The position numbers and the translations under genes are program-made. 40,328 bases of DNA from Myxococcota bacterium (GTDB lineage: Bacteria; Myxococcota_A; UBA796; CAJQPC01), in NCBI GenBank assembly GCA_023150845.1, contig JAKLKD010000120.1:1-40328 (forward strand), read 5' to 3'. This document shows positions 7,292 through 16,075 of this stretch, piece after piece (positions within the stretch are counted from its first letter, which is position 1; every line of letters starts with the position of its first letter). A model generated the notes under the pieces. The model was not told the DNA's origin, did not search any database, and was given only the letters and a program-made list of their open reading frames with translations.

Positions 7292-7335
7292 CCGCCCGAT
7301 CGTGTGAGGTTGCCGGATCTGCCACAATCGGCGGC
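7291..7335 (+). other. Inverted repeat just after the HNH gene
   Basis: GCCGCCCGAT (7291-7300) and ATCGGCGGC (7327-7335) pair with one bulged base around a 26-nt loop. There is no T-run. It could weaken read-through from the HNH gene into the next gene or be an operator. Confidence 0.25.
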
Positions 7336-7386
7336 GCCGAATGGTGCGTCGGCGACGGGCTGAGTAAGGGGCGAGGGGAGGTGACG

Positions 7387-7461
7387 ATGCCCCTGCTGCT
7401 GCGCCCCAAGCCCACGTTCACCCTGAGCCTGCGCGTGTGGAGACCTTTCAGACCCACTTGA
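7387..7461 (+). other. Possible 24-codon leader ORF, or displaced true start of the DGQHR gene
   Basis: The ATG at 7387 has the best ribosome-binding site in this gap (GGGGAGG, 6 nt upstream) and encodes MPLLLRPKPTFTLSLRVW and a few more residues before TGA at 7459-7461. It overlaps the first codons of the DGQHR gene in another frame. Its product joins smoothly to that protein if the frame shifts inside GCGCGTGTGG (7431-7440). It may therefore be the true N-terminus separated by an indel, or a coupling leader. Confidence 0.35.
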
Positions 7462-9590
7462 GGCTCTCGTTCAAGCTCGACGACGATGAGCGCCTCCTGC
7501 GCGCCCTCTCCCCCGTGCGTGAGGTGTTCAACCTCAAAGACCTCGACTTTGAGCAGCTCATGCAGCGGGACATCGACGACGCCCGCGTCGCGACGGAGCT
7601 GATCCCCTACCTGCTGGAGGAGAGCCGGTCCGGCCTCGTCAAGCTGTTCCCGCCGATCATCGTCGTCGTGCTGCCCGTGAACGATCAGAAGCTCCCGGCG
7701 GATCATTACCCGACCGTGCAGAGCGGCGACGAGGACGACGGCGAGGGCAACACCTGGCACACCGAGCGCTCCGGGGAGCTGGGCCAGGAGGTGTTTGAGC
7801 TCCGCCAGCTCGTGCAGGACGGCGAGCGCTGGGACCACGACTACGCCCGTCTCAAGCTCAACACCGGCCGCTCGGCCCTGGTGATCGTGGACGGTCAGCA
7901 CCGCGCCATGGCGCTCATCGCCATGTACCGCAACTGCACCAAGTGGCCCGACAACGCCCGGGCCGTGGAGCCTTACTACAAGCTGTGGTCCCGCTCGGTG
8001 ATTGAGCGATACGACCTGGACGAGGTCAAGCTCCCGGTGATGTTCTGTGTGTTCCCCGAGCTCGACGGGCGCGACCCCGACCAGATGCCCGTGCATCAGG
8101 CCTGCCGGGCGGTGTTCTTGGCGCTGAATAAGAACGCGCGGAAGGTCACCCGGGCGCGAAACTTCCTGCTGGATGACCGCGACATCGTCAGCTCGTTCAT
8201 GCGCTCGGTGCTCACCGACATCAAGGCCAGCTCCGACATCCACTCCAAGTCCACGCTGCGCCTGTGGAACGTCGAGCTCGACTCCGACGCCGACCGCACC
8301 GCGCTCAACGCCGACACGGCCATCACCGGGGTCACCCACCTCTATGGCCTCATCGAGCGCATCACCCTGCGTGGGAACCCCTTGGAGCGCCTGAACGCCC
8401 CGAGCAGCGCGGGCCGTAAACAGACGACCCTTGAGGCCTGCTTCCGCCGCCTCGTCGTCGAGGATCTGCTCTCCCGTGTGACGCGGGACGAGGCCCGCCG
8501 CGACACCTGCGACCCAGCGACGGAGGCGATCCTCGTGCGGGCGTTCAGCGAGCGCTTCGGCAGGCTCCTCGTGCGGGGGCTGAGCGACTTCGCCCCCTAC
8601 GCCGCGAACAATGAGGCGGCCTTGCTCATCCACCGCCAGCTCGACGCCGGGGCCACGGCGGAGTTTTATCGCACCATCCTCTTTGAGGGCCAGAGCATGG
8701 ATCAGGTGTTTGAGTCCCACGTCGAGTGGCTCAAACAAGAGATGAAGAGCCCCGGGCGCCTGCGCAGCCCCGAGCTGCGCGCGGTGAAGACCGACTTTGA
8801 CGGGCGCGTGAAGGAGCTGGAGGTGTGGCGCCAGCGGCTCGCCAGTGAGCGCATCAACAACCTCTTGGGGAGCGTGCCCGAGCATGTGCGTGAGTCCCCG
8901 AGCGTGCGGCGGACCCTACACGAGCTGCACACCCGCACCTTCACCACGGCGGCCTTTCAGAGCGCGCTGTTCATCACCTTCTTCGCGGCCATCGAGCGTG
9001 AGAACGAGCGCCGCTCCAAGCCCCCCGAGGTGCTCGACCCGCTGACCGCGGCTGAGGTCGAGGCGCTGTTTGATGAGTACCTGCGCCAGGTGAACGAGCT
9101 GTTCGCGCCGACCAAGCTTGAGCGCCTGGAGCGGCTGTTGTTGGTGCTCGTGGGGCGGCTGGATGTCGAGGGCAAGTCGGCGACGGTGACGCCGTGGACC
9201 GAGTGCCTCCGCCACATCCTCATCCCCGGCGAGCTGAAGCCCGACGAGTGGTCCAAGTTCCGCTTCATGTTCGCCGAGCTGTGGCAGCCCAAGGAGCACC
9301 CCGAGCTCAAGGATCAGCTCACCCGGCTGCGTGTGGCTCTGCGGAAGCAGGCCCTGGACGCCTACGTCACCCGCAAGGTGAAGGAGCACGCCCAAAACCT
9401 CGGCGTGCCCATCGCCCGCCTCGACCTCGCCGACGTGGAGCGCCTGCGCGCCGAGTGTGTGGACCACATGACCACGGGGATCCGTGCGCTGCGCAACCTG
9501 AGCGACAAGAACACCGAGCGCCTGCGCGACGAGCTGACCCGCTCCTTGGACCTGCCCGAGACCAACGCCGTCGAGGAGATGGACGGCTGA
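7437..9590 (+). CDS. DGQHR-domain protein (DndB-like)
   Basis: The 717-residue product carries the motif VDGQHR (residues 151-156) within a ParB/DndB-like fold, followed by VFLALNKNARKVTRARNF (226-243), the second hallmark of DGQHR proteins. This family includes DndB of phosphorothioate DNA modification and DpdB of deazaguanine DNA modification, where it acts with modification or restriction partners. The C-terminal 350 residues are helical with long charged stretches and no recognised domain, so the protein is larger than a typical DndB. The GTG at 7437 has no Shine-Dalgarno sequence, whereas an out-of-frame ATG at 7387 does; the start may be wrong or frameshifted. No dnd, dpd or ssp modification gene is present nearby. 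Pairing with the HNH nuclease suggests a stand-alone DNA-targeting module; this is inference. Confidence 0.8.
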   Translation: METFQTHLRLSFKLDDDERLLRALSPVREVFNLKDLDFEQLMQRDIDDARVATELIPYLLEESRSGLVKLFPPIIVVVLPVNDQKLPADHYPTVQSGDEDDGEGNTWHTERSGELGQEVFELRQLVQDGERWDHDYARLKLNTGRSALVIVDGQHRAMALIAMYRNCTKWPDNARAVEPYYKLWSRSVIERYDLDEVKLPVMFCVFPELDGRDPDQMPVHQACRAVFLALNKNARKVTRARNFLLDDRDIVSSFMRSVLTDIKASSDIHSKSTLRLWNVELDSDADRTALNADTAITGVTHLYGLIERITLRGNPLERLNAPSSAGRKQTTLEACFRRLVVEDLLSRVTRDEARRDTCDPATEAILVRAFSERFGRLLVRGLSDFAPYAANNEAALLIHRQLDAGATAEFYRTILFEGQSMDQVFESHVEWLKQEMKSPGRLRSPELRAVKTDFDGRVKELEVWRQRLASERINNLLGSVPEHVRESPSVRRTLHELHTRTFTTAAFQSALFITFFAAIERENERRSKPPEVLDPLTAAEVEALFDEYLRQVNELFAPTKLERLERLLLVLVGRLDVEGKSATVTPWTECLRHILIPGELKPDEWSKFRFMFAELWQPKEHPELKDQLTRLRVALRKQALDAYVTRKVKEHAQNLGVPIARLDLADVERLRAECVDHMTTGIRALRNLSDKNTERLRDELTRSLDLPETNAVEEMDG

Positions 9591-9604
9591 GCGCCGCCGC
9601 CCCC

Positions 9605-12600
9605 TCACCCCGCCGCGAGCACCTCGCTCACCAGGCGGAGCAGCTCGGCGTTCTGGAACGGCTTGCGCAAGAAGTGGGCGTCGGGGGGGAGGCGCTTGGC
9701 TTGGACCAGCTCGGTCCAGGCGTAGCCCGACATCGTGATGGTCTTGAGGCTCGGGTCGTCGGCGGTCGCGATGCGCACCAGCTCGACGCCGTTGCCGCCG
9801 GGCATCACCACGTCGGTGATGAGCAGGTGGAAACGGTGCTCGGCGAGGAGCGTCAGGGCCCGCACGCTGTCTTGGGCCAGGTGCACCTCGTACCCGGCGA
9901 GGCTCAGCACGTCGCCGACCAGCTCCCGCAGGTCGTCGTTGTCCTCGACGATGAGCAGGCGCTCGTTGTGCGGGCGGTCAGGCTCGGGGTCGGCGACTGG
10001 TGGGGCGAGCTCTGGCACGGCGGCGCTCACCGGGAGCAGCAGCTCAAAGGCGCTGCCAAGGCCTAAGGTCGTGTCGACGGTCACCGCGCCGCCGTGGGCG
10101 GTGATGATGCCGTAGGTGGACGGTAAGCCCAGGCCCGTGCCTTGGCCCATCGGCTTCGTCGTGAAGAAGGGATCAAAGATGCGCTCCCGCACCTCGTCGC
10201 TCATCCCCGTCCCGGTGTCCCGCACGGTCAAGGAGACATAGTCCCCAGGCTCAACCCGCAGCGCCGCGGCCTCGATAGGCGCGAGCGACCGATCGGCCGT
10301 GCAGATCTCCAGGCGCCCGCCGCCGGGCATCGCGTCCAGGGCGTTCACGACGAGGTTCATCAGGGCCTGCTCAAGCTGCGTCGGGTCGGCGAGGATCGCC
10401 CAGCTCGAGCCCAGGCTCAGCTCCACGGAGATGTCCGCCGGGATGGTGCCCCGGAGGAGGTCCAGGCGGTCCTCGATGAGCTGGTTCAGGTCGAGGGGCT
10501 GGCGCTGGGTCACCTGGCGGCGCCCGAAGGCGAGGAGCTGCGCCACGAGCTGCGCGCTGCGCTCCATCGCCGCGCGCATCCGGCCGAGCTGGCGCAGCGC
10601 CGTCGGGCGGTCGGTCACCTGCCGGGACACGAGCTCGAGCCCGGCGAGCACCACGGCGATGAGGTTGTTGAAGTCGTGCGCCAGCCCGCCGGCCATCACG
10701 CCCAAGGACTCCAGGCGCTGCGCCTGCTGAAGCTGGGCGTCGCGCCGCCGGGCGGCCTCCTCGGCCTCGCTCAGCGCCGTGAGATCCCGCGCCATGTTGA
10801 ACGAGCGCATCGGCTCACGCATGTCGAGGTAGCCCGTCCAGGAGACGATCACCTCCCGGCCGTCCTTCCGGCGCAGCTTGTGCACCACGTCGCGGAAGCG
10901 TGGCTCGTCGAGGCGTACCTGGGTGGAGACCTGCCTCTGAGCCAGCTCGATCTCCTCGGCCGGCGCGAGGAACCCAATAAAACGCTGTCCGCGCAGCTCC
11001 TCGTCGGTGTAGCCCACGAGGCGGGCGAAGGCGCTGTTCCAGGCGAGCAGGTCCGTCTCGAGGTTGGAGACCACCATGGGCACGTCGAGCTGGGAGAAGA
11101 AGAGGTCACGCACCTCCACGGCGACGTGGCGCTCGGTGATGTCCGTGATGAGCCCGTCGAGGTAGAGCGCGCCGTCGGCGGGGTCTTGGGTGACGGTGTA
11201 GTGCTCGAGGCCCCATACCACCTGGGGGGACGGGTTCGTGGGCGTGAGCCGATACTCAAGGGTGCCCTGGGCCCCGGGCCCGAGGGCGCGCCGCGCCGCG
11301 CGTATCCGCTCATGGTCCTCCGGGGCGATGAGCGCCGCCAGAGGCGCGCCGATAAGCGACGGGGCCGACACGCCGAGGAGCGCCTGCACGCCCTCGGTGA
11401 TGAGCACGATGGCACAGTCATCGTCGAGTCGGGCGCGGTACGCGAAGCCCGGGATGTTGCGGAGCACCGCGTTGAGCTGGGCGCGGTGGGCCTTCGCGTC
11501 TTGGTTGAGGCGCAGGCGGTCGAGGGTCCGGGCGAAGAGCTCGGCCACCCGGAGCAGGAGCTGCTCGGTGAGCTCGTGGCGGCGGGCCCAGCCCTCGGGG
11601 TTCCAGCCCAGGCAGAGGGTGCCCAGGACCAGCTCCCCGGCGTAGAGCCCGGCGCTCGCCATGCCGTAGCCCTCGAGCTCCTCTAGGCCCTTCGGCGCCG
11701 GCGCCCCAGGCGGGCTGAAGTAGAGGAGGTCCCCCGGCGCGATGTGCTGCAGCTCAATGGGCGCCGGGCGGACGGTCGCGGCGCTGGGGCGGGTCTGGGC
11801 GGGATCCTCCCAGCGGACCCGCTCCACGAGGGCTGGGGGGTCTCCGGGCCGGTAGTCCATCACCCGGGCGATGAAGGCCCCGGCGCGGCGGCCGAGCTGC
11901 TCTAGGCCCTCCAGGAGCGCGGCCTGCAGGCCGTCGTCGGGGCTGCGCATCAGGCGCGCGGAGAGCTCGGCCAAGAAACGATCGGTCTCCCGCAGCTCCT
12001 CCAGTCGCCGCGTGGCGTTGAGCTCCACGACGGAGCCGACGACGACCTCGGCGCCGTCGATCTGAATGAGCCGAGCCGTCGAGCGGATGGTCAGGGTGTG
12101 CCCAGCCTCGGTCTCGACGTCGATGTCCATGCTCTGGTGGCCGCCCGCCCGGAGCCGCTCCATCGACGTGTGCCACTGCGCCTCGGTCAGCCGGGGGTTC
12201 GCCTGCCACAAGAGCCGGCCCCGCAGGTCGGCGTTCGCCACGCCGCTGAGCGTGCGCGCGGCCTCGTTCAGGAGGATCAGCCGCCCATCCGGGCTCGCCG
12301 CCCACAGCGCCGTCGCGCTCTCCTCGATGAGCTGCCGGGCCAAGGCGAGGTCGTGGCTGCTGTCCCGGGCCTCCGTCATGTCGACGTCAACGCACAAGAG
12401 CCGCCGCAACGCGCCGCTGGGGTCGGTCAAGGCGCGGCCCCGCAAGAGCCGCCAGCGGTAGCCCTCGCCGACGGAGGCCCTCGCGCGAACGCTGAGGTCA
12501 AAGTCTTCAGGCACGGTCCAGGCCGCGCCGAGCACGTCCCGGGCCCGGGGGGCGTCGTCGGGGTGCAAGAGGCCGCAGATCGCGTCGAGCACGGTGGGCA

Positions 12601-13072
12601 AGGCCGAGGCGGGCACGGAGACGGCCCAGCGCCCGACGGCGGTGATCGCCCGGCCAGGGATGACCTCAATCATCGTGAAGTCGCCGATCATCGCCTCGAT
12701 CATGTCGCGCAACGCGCCGACGTCGAGGCTCGGGGGCGCCACGTCGCCGAAGGTCGGGGCCGGGTCGAGCAGGCTCGCCGGGCCGACGGACTGCACCCAG
12801 GCGATGAGCCCGCCGCTCGGCAGGCCCTCCACCCGCAGGTGGACCGGGGGCAGGATGACCTGGCTTGACGGCGCGCCGATGTCGAGCACCCGCCGCAGCG
12901 CGTCGGTGAGGGTGTCGCGGGCGACGGGATCCAAGGCGGCGAGGGCCTGGTCCGCGTCGGGGGTGGTGAGGCGAATGGCCCCCGCGCCGTCGATGAGGAG
13001 CCACGGGGCCTGGGGCCGCGCGGCGATTCGCTGCAGCGCCTCGATGGTGAGCGTGGGGTCGAGCGGTGTCAA
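9605..13072 (-). CDS. Multi-PAS/GAF hybrid histidine kinase with receiver domain
   Basis: The product is soluble (no membrane segment), 1155 residues from a TTG start at 13072 preceded by GGAG 5 nt upstream. The frame opens at 13129, but those extra codons overlap the promoter. Domains in order, approximately: an N-terminal sensor region, PAS (130-235), PAS (250-365), GAF-like (370-525), PAS (535-650), PAS (660-770), a HisKA dimerisation helix with phospho-acceptor His799 in GGLAHDFNN, a HATPase with N-box Asn910, Asp952 in DTGTG and the GTGLGL box, and a receiver with phospho-acceptor Asp1087 (LLITD) and Lys1137 (LRKPF). It probably senses an intracellular signal and passes phosphate to its own receiver and onward to an unseen partner. 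It closely parallels the next gene upstream, so they are tandem paralogues. It converges with the DGQHR gene. Confidence 0.9.
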   Translation of the reverse strand: MTPLDPTLTIEALQRIAARPQAPWLLIDGAGAIRLTTPDADQALAALDPVARDTLTDALRRVLDIGAPSSQVILPPVHLRVEGLPSGGLIAWVQSVGPASLLDPAPTFGDVAPPSLDVGALRDMIEAMIGDFTMIEVIPGRAITAVGRWAVSVPASALPTVLDAICGLLHPDDAPRARDVLGAAWTVPEDFDLSVRARASVGEGYRWRLLRGRALTDPSGALRRLLCVDVDMTEARDSSHDLALARQLIEESATALWAASPDGRLILLNEAARTLSGVANADLRGRLLWQANPRLTEAQWHTSMERLRAGGHQSMDIDVETEAGHTLTIRSTARLIQIDGAEVVVGSVVELNATRRLEELRETDRFLAELSARLMRSPDDGLQAALLEGLEQLGRRAGAFIARVMDYRPGDPPALVERVRWEDPAQTRPSAATVRPAPIELQHIAPGDLLYFSPPGAPAPKGLEELEGYGMASAGLYAGELVLGTLCLGWNPEGWARRHELTEQLLLRVAELFARTLDRLRLNQDAKAHRAQLNAVLRNIPGFAYRARLDDDCAIVLITEGVQALLGVSAPSLIGAPLAALIAPEDHERIRAARRALGPGAQGTLEYRLTPTNPSPQVVWGLEHYTVTQDPADGALYLDGLITDITERHVAVEVRDLFFSQLDVPMVVSNLETDLLAWNSAFARLVGYTDEELRGQRFIGFLAPAEEIELAQRQVSTQVRLDEPRFRDVVHKLRRKDGREVIVSWTGYLDMREPMRSFNMARDLTALSEAEEAARRRDAQLQQAQRLESLGVMAGGLAHDFNNLIAVVLAGLELVSRQVTDRPTALRQLGRMRAAMERSAQLVAQLLAFGRRQVTQRQPLDLNQLIEDRLDLLRGTIPADISVELSLGSSWAILADPTQLEQALMNLVVNALDAMPGGGRLEICTADRSLAPIEAAALRVEPGDYVSLTVRDTGTGMSDEVRERIFDPFFTTKPMGQGTGLGLPSTYGIITAHGGAVTVDTTLGLGSAFELLLPVSAAVPELAPPVADPEPDRPHNERLLIVEDNDDLRELVGDVLSLAGYEVHLAQDSVRALTLLAEHRFHLLITDVVMPGGNGVELVRIATADDPSLKTITMSGYAWTELVQAKRLPPDAHFLRKPFQNAELLRLVSEVLAAG

Positions 13073-13115
13073 ACCAGCTCCGGTCGCGGCGTGATTTGGG
13101 GGGGGCGAGCGGACT

Positions 13116-13144
13116 ATAGTAGCCCTCAAGGTGCAAAACCTGAA
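13116..13144 (-). promoter_or_regulatory. Promoter of the downstream hybrid kinase
   Basis: On the minus strand TTCAGG (13144-13139) and TACTAT (13121-13116) are separated by 17 nt, with initiation expected near 13109. It lies between the two kinase genes, so the second kinase can be transcribed separately from the first. Confidence 0.45.
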
Positions 13145-13159
13145 GCCCCAGAAGGGAGC

Positions 13160-15949
13160 TCAGGCCGCGGGCGCCCTCTGCAGCGCCGTCGCGACCATCC
13201 CGAGGAGCTCCTCGTTTCGGTAGGGCTTTCGTAAGAACGGGGCGTCCCGGGACAGGCGGCGGGTGCGCACCAGCTCATCCCAGGCGTAGCCGGAGACGAA
13301 GAGCACGGGCAGGCCAGGCCAGAGCGCCACGGCGATCTCGGCGAGCTCGACGCCGCTGAGGCCGGGCATGATCACGTCGGTGACGAGCAGGTCAAAACGT
13401 TGCCGAGGGAGGACAAGCATGGCCTCCTCGGCGTCTTGGGCGGCGGTGACGTTGTAGCCGTGGAGGCTCAGGATCATCACGCTCAGCTCGCGCAGGTCGG
13501 TGTTGTCCTCGACGAGGAGCACGCTGCCCTCGGCGCTCGTCGGCGCGGGGCTCGGCTCTGACGGGGCCTCGACGGCGATCTGGCTGAGGCTCGCCGCGGG
13601 GAGCAGCACCTCAAAGGTGGAGCCCGCGCCGGGGGCCGAGCGCACGCGGATGGTGCCGCCGTGGGCGGTGACGATGCCGTAGCAGGAGCTCAGCCCCAGG
13701 CCGGAGCCCGCGCCGGGGGGCTTCGTGGTGAAGAAGGGATCAAAGATGCGGTCTCGGGTGCCCTCCTCGATGCCCGTGCCGGTGTCGATGACCGAGAGCG
13801 CGACGTAGGCCCCAGGGCCGATAGGGCTCGCGTCGGCGGCGCCCAGGGTGACGTCGTGGGTGCGCATCGTGAGCGAGCCGCCGTCGGGCATCGCGTCGAT
13901 GGCGTTCACCGCGAGGTTCATCACCACCTGCTCAAGCTGGGTGGCGTCCGCCAGCGCCGGGGACTGGGCGCCGAGCTCCAGGCGCAGGGTGATGTTCGGG
14001 CGCAAGAGCGTGCTCAACAGCGCGCAGCACTCCTCGACGTGCTGGTTGAGGTCGATGGCGGCGCGGTGGCTCACCTGGCGGCGGCCGAAGGCGAGGAGCT
14101 GGTCGATGAGCTGGGTGCCCCGCTCCAGCACGCCCTGGGCGCGGCGGAGGTGGCGCTGGCGCTCGGGGTCGTCGACGCCGGGGCGCTGGGCGAGGCCCAT
14201 GGCGCCGATGGCGACGCCGAGCAGGTTGTTGAAGTCGTGCGCGACGCCGCCGGCCATGACCCCGAGGGCCTCCAGGCGCTGCGCCTGCTGCAGCCGCTCG
14301 GCGTGCACGCGGCGCTCCTCCTCCAGGATGCGGCGCTCGGTGATGTCCCGGGCCACGGCGAAGGTCTGGCGGCGGCCGCGGTTCACGAAGAACCCGCTCC
14401 ACAAGAGCCAGCGCCACTCCCCGGACTTCGTGACGAAGCGCGCCTCCAGGCCGATGGCCCGGCCCGACTCCCGGAGCTGGCGGATGGCGGCGCGGCGGAT
14501 GCCGGGGAGGTCGTCCGGGTGGCAGAAGGTCTCGAAGCGCTGGCCGACCATGTCCGCGGCGCTGTAGCCAAACTCGCGCTCCCAGGCGGCGTTCCAGCGG
14601 AGCACGATCTCCCGCTCGTCGAGGATCACCATGGGGTCGGGGGCGGAGTTGAAGAAGATGTCGCGCTCGTGCTCGACGGCCTTCTGCTCGCTTGCGTCGA
14701 GGAGGATGCCGTCGACGTGGCTGGGCGCGCCCTGGGCGTCGCGCTGGATGACGCCGAAGTCATGCACCCAGAGGGCCTCGCCGCTGGGCTGGAGCACGCG
14801 GTAGGTGTGGTTGCAGCGGCGGTGCTGGAGCGCGGCCTCGTGGGCCTCGCTGAGCACCCGCGGGCCGTCCTCGGGGTGGATGAGGGCGGTGAGGCTCGCG
14901 CCGACGAGGGCCTCTCCGTCGGCGCCGAAGACCAGGGCGGCGTTCTCGCTCACGGCCTCGATGGGGAACTCCGGCGTCCAGCGGCAGCGGTAGGCCACGC
15001 CGGGCAGGTTGGCCAAGAGCGCCTTTCGTTCGGCCTCCCGGGCGACGAGCCTCGCGCGGAGCTGGCGGCGGGAGAGCGCCTGGGTGAGGATGTCGCCGAT
15101 GTCCCGGACGAGCGCCCGCAGGGCGTGGAGGTGGCGCCAGAAGGGCTCCTCGTCGGCCCAGAAGATGCCCATGAAGCCGAGCACCTGGGTCTGGTCCAGC
15201 AGCACGGCGGCGGCGACGCCCAGGTGGGCCGGGGCGAAGGTCGCCCGGGGGTCCGAGGAGTTGGGCCGGGCGATGATCACCCGGTCTTCGGGGAAGCCCG
15301 GCGGCATCGGGAGGTCCTCCCGCGCCACGGCCTCTGGCAGGGGCAGGAGCTGCTCGGGGGTGCGGGACCAGTTCACGATGCGCTCGGTGCGGCCCTCGGG
15401 CTCGTGGCGCTGCATGACGCCGATGAAGGACGCGCCGATGAGCTCGCCGAGCTGGCCGAGGATCTCGCGCATCACGTCGAGGAGGGCGTCGTCGGAGCAG
15501 CGCAGGAGGCGGTGCGCGGCGGCCCGGGGGAAGCCGTCGAGGGCCTCCCGCTCGCGGACGGCGGCGGCGAGCGCCGCGCGCTCGGTCTCGTCGAGGCCGC
15601 TCCCCAAGATGAGCTCTCGCCCGCCGAGACGAATCAGCCGGACCCGGATCATGAGCTGAACTGTTTTTCCGCTCGGCACGCTCATCGCCGCGGGGCGCGC
15701 GAGCTCCCGCTCCGCGCGCAGGGCCTCCAAGAAGCGCTCCCAAGGCAGGCCGTTCGCGCAGAGACCGAGGTCGACGACGTTCTGCCCGATGAGCGCCTTG
15801 GGGGACGACCCGAAGAGCTGGGCGGCTGCGACGTTGGCGTAGCGCAGATCGCCGCGCAGATCGCAGATCCACATCGCCTCGGAGCTGAGGTCGAGCAAGC
15901 TGTGGAGCTCCTCTTGGCTCGGCGAGTCGTCTCCAACGGCAGGGCCCAT
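13160..15949 (-). CDS. PAS/GAF hybrid histidine kinase with receiver domain
   Basis: The 929-residue soluble product starts at the ATG at 15949, with GAGG 5 nt upstream; an in-frame GTG two codons earlier is less likely. Domains, approximately: PAS (15-125), GAF-like (140-295), PAS (305-425), PAS (430-540), HisKA with His571 in GGVAHDFNN, HATPase with Asn682 (N-box), Asp722 in DTGTG and the GSGLGL box, and receiver with Asp858 (LLVTD) and Lys908 (LRKPY). The [16 protein letters not shown] lead-in to the His box is nearly identical to that of the kinase at 9605-13072, so the two arose by duplication. The output partner is not in this window. Its start region faces the FAD-dehydrogenase operon across a 126-bp divergent gap. 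Confidence 0.9.
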   Translation of the reverse strand: MGPAVGDDSPSQEELHSLLDLSSEAMWICDLRGDLRYANVAAAQLFGSSPKALIGQNVVDLGLCANGLPWERFLEALRAERELARPAAMSVPSGKTVQLMIRVRLIRLGGRELILGSGLDETERAALAAAVREREALDGFPRAAAHRLLRCSDDALLDVMREILGQLGELIGASFIGVMQRHEPEGRTERIVNWSRTPEQLLPLPEAVAREDLPMPPGFPEDRVIIARPNSSDPRATFAPAHLGVAAAVLLDQTQVLGFMGIFWADEEPFWRHLHALRALVRDIGDILTQALSRRQLRARLVAREAERKALLANLPGVAYRCRWTPEFPIEAVSENAALVFGADGEALVGASLTALIHPEDGPRVLSEAHEAALQHRRCNHTYRVLQPSGEALWVHDFGVIQRDAQGAPSHVDGILLDASEQKAVEHERDIFFNSAPDPMVILDEREIVLRWNAAWEREFGYSAADMVGQRFETFCHPDDLPGIRRAAIRQLRESGRAIGLEARFVTKSGEWRWLLWSGFFVNRGRRQTFAVARDITERRILEEERRVHAERLQQAQRLEALGVMAGGVAHDFNNLLGVAIGAMGLAQRPGVDDPERQRHLRRAQGVLERGTQLIDQLLAFGRRQVSHRAAIDLNQHVEECCALLSTLLRPNITLRLELGAQSPALADATQLEQVVMNLAVNAIDAMPDGGSLTMRTHDVTLGAADASPIGPGAYVALSVIDTGTGIEEGTRDRIFDPFFTTKPPGAGSGLGLSSCYGIVTAHGGTIRVRSAPGAGSTFEVLLPAASLSQIAVEAPSEPSPAPTSAEGSVLLVEDNTDLRELSVMILSLHGYNVTAAQDAEEAMLVLPRQRFDLLVTDVIMPGLSGVELAEIAVALWPGLPVLFVSGYAWDELVRTRRLSRDAPFLRKPYRNEELLGMVATALQRAPAA

Positions 15950-15976
15950 ACACACCTCAGCGGGTCAAAGCCACGG

Positions 15977-16017
15977 GACATCATAGTGGGAACGCCACGC
16001 CGTTTGCGCGTGATGTC
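15977..16017. promoter_or_regulatory. Divergent control region with -10 element and inverted repeat
   Basis: On the minus strand TATGAT (15985-15980) is a strong -10 for the kinase gene at 15949. A 7-bp inverted repeat (GACATCA at 15977-15983, TGATGTC at 16011-16017) brackets the region and overlaps that -10, so it might be a regulator site. A plus-strand promoter for the gene at 16076 is not obvious. Confidence 0.4.
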
Positions 16018-16075
16018 AGGTCCGCGTAAGCGCCACCTCGGCGCGGGCGGAGGAGACAGGATATGCCGAGAGGGC

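Noticed and set aside
13661-16075. Very long plus-strand frame in front of the FAD-dehydrogenase gene
   Set aside because: It is antisense to the second hybrid kinase, a result of very high GC; the recognised protein starts at 16076.
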